Origin: Entamoeba histolytica HM-1:IMSS
Taxonomy: Eukaryota > Evosea > Mastigamoebida > Endamoebidae
Direction: 5' to 3'
NCBI RefSeq assembly: GCF_000208925.1
Contig: NW_001914892.1
Span: forward strand, 2,344 to 45,408
Length of the DNA stretch: 43,065 nucleotides
The notes beneath the pieces are model-generated. The model saw nothing but the letters and a program-made list of their open reading frames with translations, did no database searches and was not told where the DNA came from. Made by a program: the position numbers and the translations under genes. Of the stretch, positions 30,175-41,148 are shown one piece after another. The first letter of the stretch is position 1, and the number at the start of each line of letters is the position of its first letter.

Positions 30175-33100
30175 ATGTTTAATCAAGAAAAAGGTACCGA
30201 TTATCCTATTCTTAATATTCAAGAACTTGAGGCACTTGCTGATTTAAAATTATCTGCTATGGGAAAAGAATACCCAAAACATGACAAATCTGATGCTATT
30301 GATGTTGTTGCACCATTAGTTGATATTATTGCTGAAGGAGATCAAGAAAGTACAGCTCCAATTGATGCTAGACTTCAAACATTCCTTAATTCATATTTTG
30401 CAGAATGTGGAGAAGAAGTACCAAAAATTCCAGACAATACTTTTATTCTTGATAGAGAAGGACTTGGAAGAGTATTATCATTCCCACCACATAAACAAGA
30501 ATTTTTCTGTGAAACTATGAAATCATATAAAATTAAACAAGGAGTACTTCATAATCCAGCTAAAGATAAAAGAACTACTGTTGGTGTTTTCCATATTTGT
30601 CAAAGTGATGTTCCAGTTCCAGCTGATAAAATTGAATGTCCAAAAATAGCATTCTTAAGAATGCTTAAAGCAGCATTTTATGGAGCACCAGATGATCATC
30701 TTATTATTCCATATACAGCTGAATGTAAAGAACCAACTAGATCATGGGTTTCACTTTATATGAGACCAGTTGTTGTTCCAGGAGTTAAAGGAGTTAAAGG
30801 ATTTGAACATGAAAAAGCTACTGAAATGCATTTCTTTGTACCAGGAAATATGGTGTCATGTCTTGATTTTGTAGAGTCAGTTTTTGGAAATGCTGGTAAT
30901 CCAAGATTATCTAAAAATGATGCTGCTCTTGATCCACTTGGATGGACTGGACATAGTGGAATGGCTATTCTTGCACCACATCTTACTCGTATGACAAAGA
31001 AAGAATGTGGACTTCCACATATTAGTCAAGCTACTGAAAGACAAAAACGAGAAAGAATGTGTTGGGAAAAAGAAGATGAATTATATAATGATGGTAAAAC
31101 ATTCAAAATGTATTGTAGAGATGCATCAGGAGTTATTTGTACTATTATTGCAGATAATTACTTTGGATATTGTAAGAAAGAAGTTAAAACACAAATTTCA
31201 TATTCAGCTAATTTATATGGATTTGCAGAAGAAGAACATGCAGGAGGAGCTGTTACTAGACCATCATATGATCTTGGAGAAGCATGTAAAGCTGTTCAAT
31301 ATGCAGAAGGATATAAATTTAGTGAAATGGTTGAAAAGAATAAACATTCCATTATTGTTAAAGAAGAAGGATATGCTGTAGATAAAAAATATCCAGAAGG
31401 AATTATTTATGTTCCAGAAGATTCAGTATTTACAATTGAAGATGCATCAATTAAATTCAATCATAATGGAAAAGAAGAAAGTATTCTTTTAACACCAAAA
31501 GTAAATTATGTTTTACCAAATGGATATACTATTATTTTACATGATACAATGACATCCAGAAGATGGACATTAAGAGGAATTCTTCCACAATATACTCTTT
31601 GTCATAAACCATGCACTGTTTCAGGAGGAGGAAAATCAGAAATTTCAAAGAATATTTCAGATGCTATATTTGAAGGAAAAATGTTTGTTAATAACAAAGA
31701 AGAAGAATTTAAAGCAGTTCAAAAAGTATTTGATCATGACTTTTCAAGAAGATATGCGGATGGAGAAATTAAAAGTGCACATATTCTTGATCCAAATGTT
31801 ACTCTTGGAACAGTTGTTAAAATGTTAACACCATCATCATTCTTTACTGAGGAACATAATGAATTTGTTGCAGCCATTCCACCAATGATTGTAGAATTAG
31901 CTTTAACTATTAAATCTCTTTATAGAGAAGAATGGAAAGGAGATTGGCAATCAAGAATTACTGTAGATAAAATTAATGGTAAAGAAGGACATGAATTAAA
32001 ATATAGAAAGATGCCACTTCCATCACAATATCTTAGAGTTGGATTTGAAAGAGATGAAACTACATGGAGAGTTTTCCAATTAAGAAAAGATTTCTTCCCA
32101 GCAGCTAAATTACAAATGGAAGATGATATTACAGCATCAGTTATTGTTCCAACTAAATTACTTAAAACACCAATTAATACTAATGGTAAAAAAGCATGTA
32201 AAATTGTTAAGAATTGTGAATTAAGATTATTCCAAAGACCAGATGATGCAGTTTTCAGAGGATATGATAAACAAACTGAATATGATTTCTCTATTCCAGG
32301 ACATTTCATTTCTAATTATCAACCAATGACTAGAGAAGAAGCTAAAGACTTCACTAAAGATGTTGTAAGATTGTATCAATACACTGAACCAATGAGAAAA
32401 TGTTTACAAGACTTTGTTGCAGGTAAAGATGAGGCTAAATATATTGTTTCATCATCTCATACTAGATTAGTTCAAGATGGAGATAAACTTGTTGGATCAA
32501 AGAATCCAAGATATTTACAAAGAAGACCAGATATGTTGGATCCAGAATATACATACATGACATTTAAAGCTATTCAATTATTTAGAAAGATTAGTGATGA
32601 AGAACCATTATATACTCCAGTTGATGCTGTTCTTTCAGGAAGAAGAAACAACCCACCACAAGTAGCCAAAAATGGTATGAAATTAAGACCATTATCAGTT
32701 TTTGCACCATTACACTATTTTGAATTACCAGAATTATTAATGGAATGTATTACTTCTATGACAGGAGCATCTCCATCAATGTTTGGAGCAGGATCAGAAG
32801 GAGCATTAACTAAAGGACCATTCAATTCACTTCCAGCTGTAGTTGATTTAAATAATTATCTTCTTGGAATGATTTGTTGTGGATATTCAGGATTTGTTTC
32901 ATCAGCATCATATTGTGGACCACATTATAAAGTTGCACATGATATTTCATTATTAATTCCAGAAATTTGGTCAAGAATGAGAAGATATGAACAAGAACCA
33001 AAATATTTGATTGAACATGGATATCTTGAACCATGTCCTGATGTTACTTATAATGGAAAAACATATTCAGGAAAAAGACTTGGATATAGAATTACTAAAG

Positions 33101-33630
33101 ACTTTACAGTACATTACTTCTCATCTATTTTCTCAGTACCAAATTCTGTTATGCCAGAAGATTTCCTTAAACCCGAATTACAAGATTTAGCTATTTATGC
33201 AGATTCATATGAATATATTGAACAAACTGATAAAGGAATTGCTATGAATTATGTTAAAGATGGAACTGTTGAAGGAGCATGTCCACCATTAAAAGCACTT
33301 ATTTACATTATGGCAAATGGTGAATATAATGGAATGACACGAGAATCTAAAGAATTTAGAGAAATGTTTGATGCTAAAACTATTCTTAATAGTGAATGGT
33401 ATAAAGAAAGATTAGTTACAAGACAAAAACTTGAAGTTGCTAAATTAAATAAAGACTTAGCTTATTTGAATAAGACAATTGCTGAAAAACCAAGATTAGC
33501 TGAAACACTTAATAAACAAATTGCTGCTGTTAAAGAAGAACTTCAATATGTCTCAAGTGAAGAATATCTTATTGATATTGACGGATCTATTGGAACTGAT
33601 CCATATCCATACAAATGCATGAAACATTAA
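30175..33630 (+). CDS. Pyrophosphate-dependent phosphoenolpyruvate carboxykinase (PPi-PEPCK)
   Basis: 1,151 residues, the full size of the PPi-type enzymes first described from Entamoeba and unlike the roughly 600-residue GTP or 540-residue ATP enzymes. It interconverts oxaloacetate plus PPi with PEP, CO2 and phosphate in the cytosol, fitting the PPi-based glycolysis of this ATP-poor anaerobe. Visible: a Gly-rich SGGGKSE loop (483-489) within CTVSGGGKSEISKNISDAI, probably in the active site; conserved runs GWTGHSGMAILAPHLTR and TSMTGASPSMFGAGSEGALTKGPFNSLPAVVD; and a C-terminal coiled coil (about 1082-1128, KLEVAKLNKDLAYLNK). Entamoeba has several isozymes; I cannot say which. Codon use is biased (GGA, CCA), as in highly expressed genes. 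Confidence 0.93.
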   Translation: MFNQEKGTDYPILNIQELEALADLKLSAMGKEYPKHDKSDAIDVVAPLVDIIAEGDQESTAPIDARLQTFLNSYFAECGEEVPKIPDNTFILDREGLGRVLSFPPHKQEFFCETMKSYKIKQGVLHNPAKDKRTTVGVFHICQSDVPVPADKIECPKIAFLRMLKAAFYGAPDDHLIIPYTAECKEPTRSWVSLYMRPVVVPGVKGVKGFEHEKATEMHFFVPGNMVSCLDFVESVFGNAGNPRLSKNDAALDPLGWTGHSGMAILAPHLTRMTKKECGLPHISQATERQKRERMCWEKEDELYNDGKTFKMYCRDASGVICTIIADNYFGYCKKEVKTQISYSANLYGFAEEEHAGGAVTRPSYDLGEACKAVQYAEGYKFSEMVEKNKHSIIVKEEGYAVDKKYPEGIIYVPEDSVFTIEDASIKFNHNGKEESILLTPKVNYVLPNGYTIILHDTMTSRRWTLRGILPQYTLCHKPCTVSGGGKSEISKNISDAIFEGKMFVNNKEEEFKAVQKVFDHDFSRRYADGEIKSAHILDPNVTLGTVVKMLTPSSFFTEEHNEFVAAIPPMIVELALTIKSLYREEWKGDWQSRITVDKINGKEGHELKYRKMPLPSQYLRVGFERDETTWRVFQLRKDFFPAAKLQMEDDITASVIVPTKLLKTPINTNGKKACKIVKNCELRLFQRPDDAVFRGYDKQTEYDFSIPGHFISNYQPMTREEAKDFTKDVVRLYQYTEPMRKCLQDFVAGKDEAKYIVSSSHTRLVQDGDKLVGSKNPRYLQRRPDMLDPEYTYMTFKAIQLFRKISDEEPLYTPVDAVLSGRRNNPPQVAKNGMKLRPLSVFAPLHYFELPELLMECITSMTGASPSMFGAGSEGALTKGPFNSLPAVVDLNNYLLGMICCGYSGFVSSASYCGPHYKVAHDISLLIPEIWSRMRRYEQEPKYLIEHGYLEPCPDVTYNGKTYSGKRLGYRITKDFTVHYFSSIFSVPNSVMPEDFLKPELQDLAIYADSYEYIEQTDKGIAMNYVKDGTVEGACPPLKALIYIMANGEYNGMTRESKEFREMFDAKTILNSEWYKERLVTRQKLEVAKLNKDLAYLNKTIAEKPRLAETLNKQIAAVKEELQYVSSEEYLIDIDGSIGTDPYPYKCMKH

Positions 33631-33790
33631 ACTAATTAAGTTTTTTTGTTTGATTCATTCAAATAATTTAAAAATTACTCTCTATTACACATAACTTCTT
33701 ATTAAAGAAATTTTTATTTAAAAGAAATGATAATAATATAAAATATAACTTTTTAGATTTCTTATAAACTTAAAATAGTAATAAATTAAT

Positions 33791-35577
33791 ATGAAACGAA
33801 CCAAATCTAATCCATTAGTTATTCAATTAAATAATTTTAATCAACATTTTGAAAGATTATTAGCATTAGGAATTGTTGCATCATCTCCAGCATATCCACA
33901 ATTAGTAATGGTTTGTTTTAAAGTTATAATAATAAATAATAAAATAATAATTATTATAGGCTAATGTTGATAAAGTTAAAGAATTACTTGAAAAGTTTCA
34001 AATAGGAATTATTAATATTAATGATAGAAAAACATTTGATACATTATTTGAGTTTTGGGCACATTTATTATATATTTGCAAATATGGACATATGAGTAGT
34101 TCAATGGTTTCAATATTTAATATTCTTTATCAATGTATCTCATTGTTTGTTTTTCAATGATTCTTTTGTTCAAATAAATAGAAATTATCTTATTTCTAGA
34201 ACATCATTTTCAGATATGGCAAACCAATTATTAAAAAAAGAAACAACTCAAAATCTTCTTAATATTTATCAAAGTTATGTTGTTAGTTGTAGAGAAACAT
34301 ATTTATTGATAAGTCAACTCTTAGAAAAGACAATCAAAAGTATTGTTGGACAAGAAGCATTAGACAAACTAACATTACAAAGTTCAGATGATATTTATTT
34401 CCAATTATCAACAAAAATTAAATTAAGAATGCCAGAAGGAATTGATATTGTTATAAGTAAAATTATTGGTGCATTAAGTGTTGTTGATAAAGAAATATTA
34501 AATATCATCAATACAATTACACAAAGTGAAATTAATAGAAGTACAACTATTGCACATTATAATTGTCATTTTTTATTGGATTTTATTCCAACTACAAGTG
34601 TTTTAAGACAAGGAGAATTACAATCAATGATTCCAATTATTCTTATATATCCAAATCCATTCATGTTTATTGTTTGGTTTATTCCACAATGGATTAAATC
34701 ATTAAAAATGATTGGAGTAGTTAAAGAAAAAGTTATTAGAAGTAGTGAATTTTTTATGTATAAAAAATGGTTTTTTGAAACACTTGGTAAGATGATGAGG
34801 AAGGTTCAGAGAATAAAAGAAAATACAGCATTTTCTACTTGTTTTAAATCTATTATTAAAGAAAATGATATTACTGATGTTAATGAATTATTATTCATTA
34901 TTAAAACAAATACTAATATTTATGATACTAAACAAATGACAAGAATGGGTAAAATGATAGAGAGTGTATTAAGATATTATATTAAAATTAATAATGGATT
35001 AATAAGTTTATTTGATGATACATTTAATGTACATGACTTTATTCAAATAATAGATATGTCAATATTAGCAGATCATTTAGAATCATTATTAAAATTATTA
35101 GGATTAATTTATGATATATTACCTTATTTTATTAAGACATCTCGAGATGTTTTATTATTGGATTATCTTATTAATAAAAGATTCTCATATTTTTTCTTTC
35201 ATTGGTCAGATCTTATTCGTACTGCTTTCTTTCATATTATTTTATATCGTTCATTATTCATAAAATCAACCCATTTATTATCTTCAAAATTAACACCATA
35301 TGAAATAGATCAATATAATAAAAGAAAAACTGAATTGTATGATCCTAAAGAACAAGATATGAATGTTTATATATCATTAAAAGAAAGAATAGATATGCTT
35401 ACTAGTATTATTAATTCTCTTCCATATGAAAAACATTTAAATGAATTAAAGATGATAAAAGCAATGAATGAATTTACTCAAGAAAGAAAAGAATATTTAA
35501 ATTGGTTAAACAAAAAGAATAATAATAATTTTGATGTTCCAAAAATTATATCAACAATAGATATATCAAGTGAATAA
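33791..35577 (+). CDS. Unrecognised 560-residue protein; join(33791..33910,33960..34144,34200..35577)
   Basis: Three exons. Exon 1 starts MKRTKSNPLVIQLNNFNQHFERLLALG and ends after 40 codons. Exon 2 (NVDKVKELLEKFQIGIININD..., FEFWAHLLYICKYGH) ends two bases into a codon. Exon 3 carries SFSDMANQLLKKETTQ to the stop at 35577. The protein is almost all alpha-helical, with aromatic-rich stretches (IYPNPFMFIVWFIPQWIKSL, RFSYFFFHWSDLIRTAFFHI) that could be buried helices or membrane contacts; no clear transmembrane topology, signal peptide or catalytic motif. A scaffold or tethering role would suit but is a guess. The acceptor of intron 2 is ambiguous: using 34181 would add six residues in frame. 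Confidence 0.75.
33911..33959 (+). other. Intron 1 of the 560-residue protein gene (49 nt)
   Basis: Starts GTTTGTTTTA and ends ATTATTATAG; phase 0; removal joins QLVM to ANVDKVKE. Confidence 0.85.
34145..34199 (+). other. Intron 2 of the 560-residue protein gene (55 nt, alternative 37 nt)
   Basis: Starts GTTTGTTTTT. Two in-frame acceptors exist: AAATAG at 34181 (37 nt) and TTCTAG at 34199 (55 nt). I prefer the second because every other intron in the window is 49-64 nt. Confidence 0.7.
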
Positions 35578-35901
35578 AATAATAAAATAAAATATTTTTG
35601 TGTCTATTGAATTTTTTCTGATTTTAAGAAAAGAAGTGTAATTTCTGAAAATAAAGATAATTTTTGTTTTTAAAAAACGGAAAAGAAATTTTATACAATC
35701 TTGTAATTTAATTTCTATTTGTTTTATTTGTTTCTTTGAATGGAAAATGGTATTAAAAAAATTACATTTGAATCTCTTCAAAATCAATGTGAGAAAGTTA
35801 AATATCAGTTTGTGTTTATTTTATTATTATTATTACTATTATTAATATTATTATTACATTATTTAAATTATAATTAATAAAATTCTTACAAACACAGTAT
35901 A
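35578..35901. other. Intergenic region with a TTA-type microsatellite
   Basis: About 320 bp between two same-strand genes. From about 35,818 to 35,860 the plus strand is an imperfect (TTA/TTAC)n run just upstream of the next gene. Confidence 0.6.
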
Positions 35902-38900
35902 ATGGGTTTTGAATTTCAACAAGCAAATAAAGTTTTAACTAATTTGTTATTGTTAGCAGATAGTCAAACTAATTTACCCATATCATCTAATGTAAATTCT
36001 ATTATTTCATATTTTATTCAATCATTATCTAAAAAATCTCAAGTTGATTCATTAAAAGATAAAAAGGCACGGTTATTATGGTTTAGGAATTATTTTATTG
36101 GAGTGTTAATATCTATTATAACTAATGTAGATTTAACTAAATGTAAAATGGCTGTAATTTGTTTAAAAGAATTATTATTATTACTAAGATATACTCCACG
36201 TTATGAACAAGATGAAGGAATAATTACTCTTTGGTCAACAATTAATAATTTATATCAAAAAACACCTAAAAATTGTGAAAATTTACTTCAAGTTTTTAGT
36301 GGGTCATTAAAAAAATTATATAAACTTACTGGAAGTATTGATGGAATGAATAATTTAATGGTTAATGTTTCATTTGATGCAATGAGTATGTGTAGAAATT
36401 CTATTGAAAGAAGTGCTAAAGTTCAATATTTTATGACAATTTCACGATATGGAAATATGAGATATACTAATACACTTTCTATATTATTACCTATTGTAAC
36501 TCCTCTTTCTTTAATTAATGAAGATTTATTAAATACAATGTCTCATGAATATTGTGATGGATTATTATTTATTGCTCATCATAATGAAGAATTATCTAAA
36601 AGTATTCATTCAATGCAAATTTATGAAAGACTTGATGTTGATGGTGTTTTACAATTTATGAAAGAATTGGTAAAAGAAGACACAGATAAATATTCATTAT
36701 CTACATTTAATTTTTATTTATTATTCCATACAGCAAGTTGGATTGGATTAAATTGTAATAATATTATTACCATTACAAATTCAATAGATTTATTGATTGA
36801 ATATTTCTTTGTTATATTGAAGAAAAATAAAAAAAATTATGATTGGATGATACTGATTCTTATTAATAAAATAATATCTGTGTTTATTACTACAAATTCA
36901 GTTCCTTTAAATAATGCTTGTTTAAAAATAATGACTATGATAGTTGAAAATCGTGTTGATTTACTTATAAGTATAGAACAATTATTATTTAAACAATTTA
37001 ATGATAAAGTAAATAAAGAAATAAAATCTAGTAAAGATAAACGAGAATATATCATTTATTATTCTTCTATCCTAAGTTCAGGTAAAACACAAAAAGAAAA
37101 AATGTGGTTATATGAAATAACTCATGAATTTGGTATTAATTTATCTTCATTTCCTTCTTATTTTAAAGTTGAAGGTTCAAGACAAATTCAAGGTGTTTTA
37201 ATTGCATTATCTAAGATTATTATATCTTTAATCCAATTAGGTCCATCTAAAAACATTTATCTTATCCCTTTTTTAAAATCATTTCTTAATTTTGAACCAA
37301 CTCAACCTCCAATTGTAAAACAAACATTTATTCATTGTTTATCTTCTATTCCTTTAAAATTATTGTATAGACTTATTCCTTTAATTCAACCAAACACTTC
37401 TTTATCTTATCCTACAACTATTCTTAGATTATTTAATTGCTTTTTATCAGATACTAATCCACTTATTCGTGAATTTACAGCAAAACATTCCCCACAAATT
37501 CTCTCTCCAACAATACAATATCTTTATTCATTATCTCCACCATCTGCATTGGCTAAATATTCAAGTACAACATTAACAACAACTGGTATTCAAAGGGTTT
37601 CTCAATTAATTGCTATTTCTTATATTATCAAACAAAATTCATTTCCAACACTAAATAGACATTTTTTAAATTCTACTTCTATTCCAAGACTTCCAAATCC
37701 ACTTTCTAAATATGAAACTCCTTTACTTGCAAATATTCTTTCTTTTGTTCCTTATATCTTATATCAATCATTTGATCGTTTACAACCATCAATTCAAATC
37801 TCTGGATTACATGCATTTGTTCGTTCAATTAGATATTTATGTAGAACCCCTTCAACAACAGTCACATCAAATTTGTTAAATCAAACATTTAATTATTTAC
37901 TTGAAATTATCAGAGCTATATTAACTGTTCATCGTCCTGAATGTGCAATTCCTTTTAAATATTCTCTTCCAATTGAATCACTAGCAAAAGAAATGACTCT
38001 AATTAATGCTCGAAGTGATGGAATAGACAATCCTGTTATTTCACTTTCTTCTGCATCATTTTCAGCACTTGCTGTATTACTTAGAAGAGTAAAACCAACT
38101 AAAGAAGTTTTTTCTTTACTTAAATTATTTATTGATGAACATACTCTTCCTATTCATCTTGCTATTAGAGAGATTCTACGTTATGGATTAACTCCATATC
38201 AACAAACAGAACATCCTTTATATGATTCATTATGTCTTGAAGCTGATGCTGTTAGAGATTTTGAAGTCTCAAAACTTAGTCAAGAAACATGGTCTGAAAC
38301 AGCAACAATGGTAGCATCTGTAATGAGACTTGTTGATAATGATGCTTTAAAACATACTGAAACAGCTGTAGTGACACGTTGTGCACTTTCATTAATTGTT
38401 GCTGGAATAAAATATGGAAAACCAAACAAACCATCTAAGGGGGTTTTTGGAATTGATAATGAAGAAGATTATATTCCAAACAATTTTAATGAAGTTTATC
38501 AACAACTTCTTAAAGGAATTGAAGATGATACTCTTAAACATTCTAAAATAACATCCAAACCTTATTTTATTCCACATTTTGGGTTATTACCAACATTAAA
38601 TTTATTATCAATAGAGTCATTAAAAACAAATAATGAAATATCTCAAATGACTGCATTTTTAGAAGAAATTCATTTCATCTTAAAAAGAGGTGTTAGAATA
38701 AATGATCATTTCTTGACATTATTACAATTAATTAATATTGCTAAAGAATTGTTTACTACTTTAATCAAATACACTCCATCATATATTGACGATTATTTGG
38801 ATATGCATAATATTGAAATGTGTGCAATGAAACTCAGTAAACAAGGTTTGACTGGTCAAAAAATTATTGATTCAATCATTTTTGAAGTTGCAGACAATCC

Positions 38901-40626
38901 ACTTAGTGATAAAGTCATTCATTGGTTAACTAAAATACGAGATTTGAATCATTGTTATTCAATTTGTTTGGATGTACTTTCAGACAGTGTTAAAGGGGAT
39001 GGTGTGCTTCAAGAATTAAGAGGTCAGGTGGTTGTTCCATTATATTTTGCATCTGTTCTTCAAGGACTAATTGATGTTGATACTACTATCACAAGGGAGT
39101 ATGTTCATCGTGTAATTGATTTGACAGTGTCTGATGCATTGATGGTTTCTCGATGCTCAGCACCATTAGTGATTGTTCATGAAGCAGAACGGTTATTAAG
39201 AGAAACTCGACCAGATATTGCACGAGCATTACGTGGAGAAACACCTACAAATACACCAGCATTGAAAGAATTTAAAGGGATAGAAGTAACATTACAACTC
39301 CTTTCTTCAAAACAAGAATTATCAGAATTGTTCTATCAATCATTATTTGATATTTTTCAACCAATGCCAATATCATTAATTGAAGCCATAACTTATAGTT
39401 GTTTAAAATGTGAAAATAGAAGATGTTTAGAAAATATTCTTGGAAAAGAATTACCTCATGACTATGGTGAACTATTTGATATTCTTTCTGAATTATTACC
39501 AAAGAAGACTCCATCCAAAAGTTATATCACTATTCAAACAATTACTGACTTTTGGAAAATACAACATTTCTTTGATAAACGATTACCTGCATTGAGAGAT
39601 TCAGCACGAAATAAAGATCATAATGGTCAACTAATGTTATACATCACTAAAAAACAACCACATAGTATTGTTGCTTATTTACATCATGAGTTTCTCTTAA
39701 AGTTCATTCCAACTATTCCAAAAAATCATATTTTATTTGACACTGACTTTTCTAAAATTCTACAAGATGAATTATGGGGAAATCAAACACCTCCAGTCAA
39801 TTCAAATAAACAAGCATTACAATCTCTTGTTTCATTACAATCATTATTACCAATTTCTAATTATTTGAAAGATTCATTTATTCAACGACTCTTAGAAGCA
39901 GAAGAAACAGAATTAGTTTTGTCATGTCTTCTCCACCCATTCTATTTTATCACTTTTGCATTAGACAATCCAATAACCCTTCATATAAACCATTCAACAC
40001 ATTATGTAGAAACGCACTCATTCCATTTCATGAAAGAAGATGTTTTGAATCAAATTAAACTAAAATTTAATCAAAACCCATTGAAATACATAAGGGTTCT
40101 TGTTGCTTGTCTCCCACAATTCAAACCAAATGATCTTTACTCAATTTATCAAATGAGTCTCAATGTTCTTGGTGGACGATCTGATTCAGTTCTTGTACAA
40201 TACATCCAGGCATCAGTGTCTGCAATGTTGTCAGTCTGTCCTGAATATTCAACACCTCCACCACATTCTATCATGTCAGTTATTGCTTTTGAACATTCGT
40301 TAGTTTTTATTTCACAATCATTATTATCTCCAGCAACAAGAGCAACCATTGTTCAAGAGCTTCATGAAGTTCTTCAAGGGGTTGTTGGAGAAGGAAGACT
40401 TGTTGATAAAATAGATGGAGTAAGAAAGAATTGGGTTGGAAAGATCACATTGAGGTTATTGTGGGATCTTATCTGTCTTTCTACAAACAACCCAGTGTTT
40501 GATCAAATATTGGTTGAAGATGTTTTTCAAGATGATAACAGAAATAATGAAACACAACCTCTTTCAATGATGGATAGAAGAGATTCATTACTTTCACGTT
40601 TGTTAGTTCATTTAACTGATTATTAA
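35902..40626 (+). CDS. Very large (1,574-residue) helical-repeat protein of unknown function
   Basis: One uninterrupted frame of 4.7 kb. The protein is a continuous series of amphipathic helices with Leu/Ile-rich pairs and Pro-marked turns, as in HEAT/ARM-type solenoids, for example LLFKQFNDKVNK, FLKSFLNFEPTQPPIVKQTF and GSIVAYLHHEFLLKFIP-like segments in the second half. No enzymatic motif, signal peptide, transmembrane helix or zinc site is visible. The N-terminal part is AT-rich in codon use; the C-terminal third is more balanced. Giant solenoids serve as scaffolds in proteasome, trafficking or kinase complexes; I tried focadhesin and found no match, and cannot name it. It follows the 560-residue gene on the same strand. 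Confidence 0.82.
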   Translation: MGFEFQQANKVLTNLLLLADSQTNLPISSNVNSIISYFIQSLSKKSQVDSLKDKKARLLWFRNYFIGVLISIITNVDLTKCKMAVICLKELLLLLRYTPRYEQDEGIITLWSTINNLYQKTPKNCENLLQVFSGSLKKLYKLTGSIDGMNNLMVNVSFDAMSMCRNSIERSAKVQYFMTISRYGNMRYTNTLSILLPIVTPLSLINEDLLNTMSHEYCDGLLFIAHHNEELSKSIHSMQIYERLDVDGVLQFMKELVKEDTDKYSLSTFNFYLLFHTASWIGLNCNNIITITNSIDLLIEYFFVILKKNKKNYDWMILILINKIISVFITTNSVPLNNACLKIMTMIVENRVDLLISIEQLLFKQFNDKVNKEIKSSKDKREYIIYYSSILSSGKTQKEKMWLYEITHEFGINLSSFPSYFKVEGSRQIQGVLIALSKIIISLIQLGPSKNIYLIPFLKSFLNFEPTQPPIVKQTFIHCLSSIPLKLLYRLIPLIQPNTSLSYPTTILRLFNCFLSDTNPLIREFTAKHSPQILSPTIQYLYSLSPPSALAKYSSTTLTTTGIQRVSQLIAISYIIKQNSFPTLNRHFLNSTSIPRLPNPLSKYETPLLANILSFVPYILYQSFDRLQPSIQISGLHAFVRSIRYLCRTPSTTVTSNLLNQTFNYLLEIIRAILTVHRPECAIPFKYSLPIESLAKEMTLINARSDGIDNPVISLSSASFSALAVLLRRVKPTKEVFSLLKLFIDEHTLPIHLAIREILRYGLTPYQQTEHPLYDSLCLEADAVRDFEVSKLSQETWSETATMVASVMRLVDNDALKHTETAVVTRCALSLIVAGIKYGKPNKPSKGVFGIDNEEDYIPNNFNEVYQQLLKGIEDDTLKHSKITSKPYFIPHFGLLPTLNLLSIESLKTNNEISQMTAFLEEIHFILKRGVRINDHFLTLLQLINIAKELFTTLIKYTPSYIDDYLDMHNIEMCAMKLSKQGLTGQKIIDSIIFEVADNPLSDKVIHWLTKIRDLNHCYSICLDVLSDSVKGDGVLQELRGQVVVPLYFASVLQGLIDVDTTITREYVHRVIDLTVSDALMVSRCSAPLVIVHEAERLLRETRPDIARALRGETPTNTPALKEFKGIEVTLQLLSSKQELSELFYQSLFDIFQPMPISLIEAITYSCLKCENRRCLENILGKELPHDYGELFDILSELLPKKTPSKSYITIQTITDFWKIQHFFDKRLPALRDSARNKDHNGQLMLYITKKQPHSIVAYLHHEFLLKFIPTIPKNHILFDTDFSKILQDELWGNQTPPVNSNKQALQSLVSLQSLLPISNYLKDSFIQRLLEAEETELVLSCLLHPFYFITFALDNPITLHINHSTHYVETHSFHFMKEDVLNQIKLKFNQNPLKYIRVLVACLPQFKPNDLYSIYQMSLNVLGGRSDSVLVQYIQASVSAMLSVCPEYSTPPPHSIMSVIAFEHSLVFISQSLLSPATRATIVQELHEVLQGVVGEGRLVDKIDGVRKNWVGKITLRLLWDLICLSTNNPVFDQILVEDVFQDDNRNNETQPLSMMDRRDSLLSRLLVHLTDY

Positions 40627-40688
40627 TGTTATTGCCATATCAGTTGTGTCATTAGAATGGTTAATTAATGTCAACACAATGAGAATAA

Positions 40689-41148
40689 ATGAAAGAAAGT
40701 ATTGAAAAAAGATGGATTTGGTTGTTCTATTCTTTTATTTCTTCAACACAAATCTACAACCATCAAGGGGAGTGGAAAGGGAATAAAATATCTAAAGAAT
40801 TAGAAAATGGTATGATGTTCCAAGTTTCATAATTCTTAAAAGGATGAATAAAAGAAAGAATATTGAGAAGATAAATTAATAAAACTGAAGGAAGATAAAA
40901 CGGATAGAACGAATCAATGCAATGAAGATAACTCAGAAACAAATGTTAGAGTTAATGAAGTAACTATGAATTTAACAACAACATATTTCAGTGTATTATA
41001 AAATAAGTTAGTTAATAAAAATATCTGGGATGGTTGTTTATTTTCAATATGTCAAAAGAGTAATGCCATGACTATGAGACAAGGGAAGATGAAAGTAAGA
41101 GTTAATCAACAAGTTAATTTTGTATGTCATGTTAATGAAGCTGAATAA
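40689..41148 (+). pseudogene. Decayed coding remnant downstream of the giant protein
   Basis: Two protein-like stretches. 40689-40832 is a small open frame of 47 codons (MKESIEKRWIWLFYSF..., IYNHQGEWKGNKISKELENG). In another frame, 40867-41148 reads KLKEDKTDRTNQCNEDNS, then VRVNEVTMNLTTTYFSVL, one stop, then NIWDGCLFSICQKSNAM and MKVRVNQQVNFVCHVNEAE to TAA. The amino-acid mix (Cys, Trp, Val, Thr, His) is unlike AT noise. It probably derives from a former gene or mobile element; no family recognised. Confidence 0.4.

Noticed and set aside
35818..35860. The TTA-type run as part of a tRNA-array-like STR
   Set aside because: Entamoeba tRNA arrays pair such repeats with tRNA genes; no cloverleaf or TTCRA box was found nearby.
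35902..40626. Focadhesin as identity of the giant helical protein
   Set aside because: Length class and solenoid nature are similar but I could match no conserved block.
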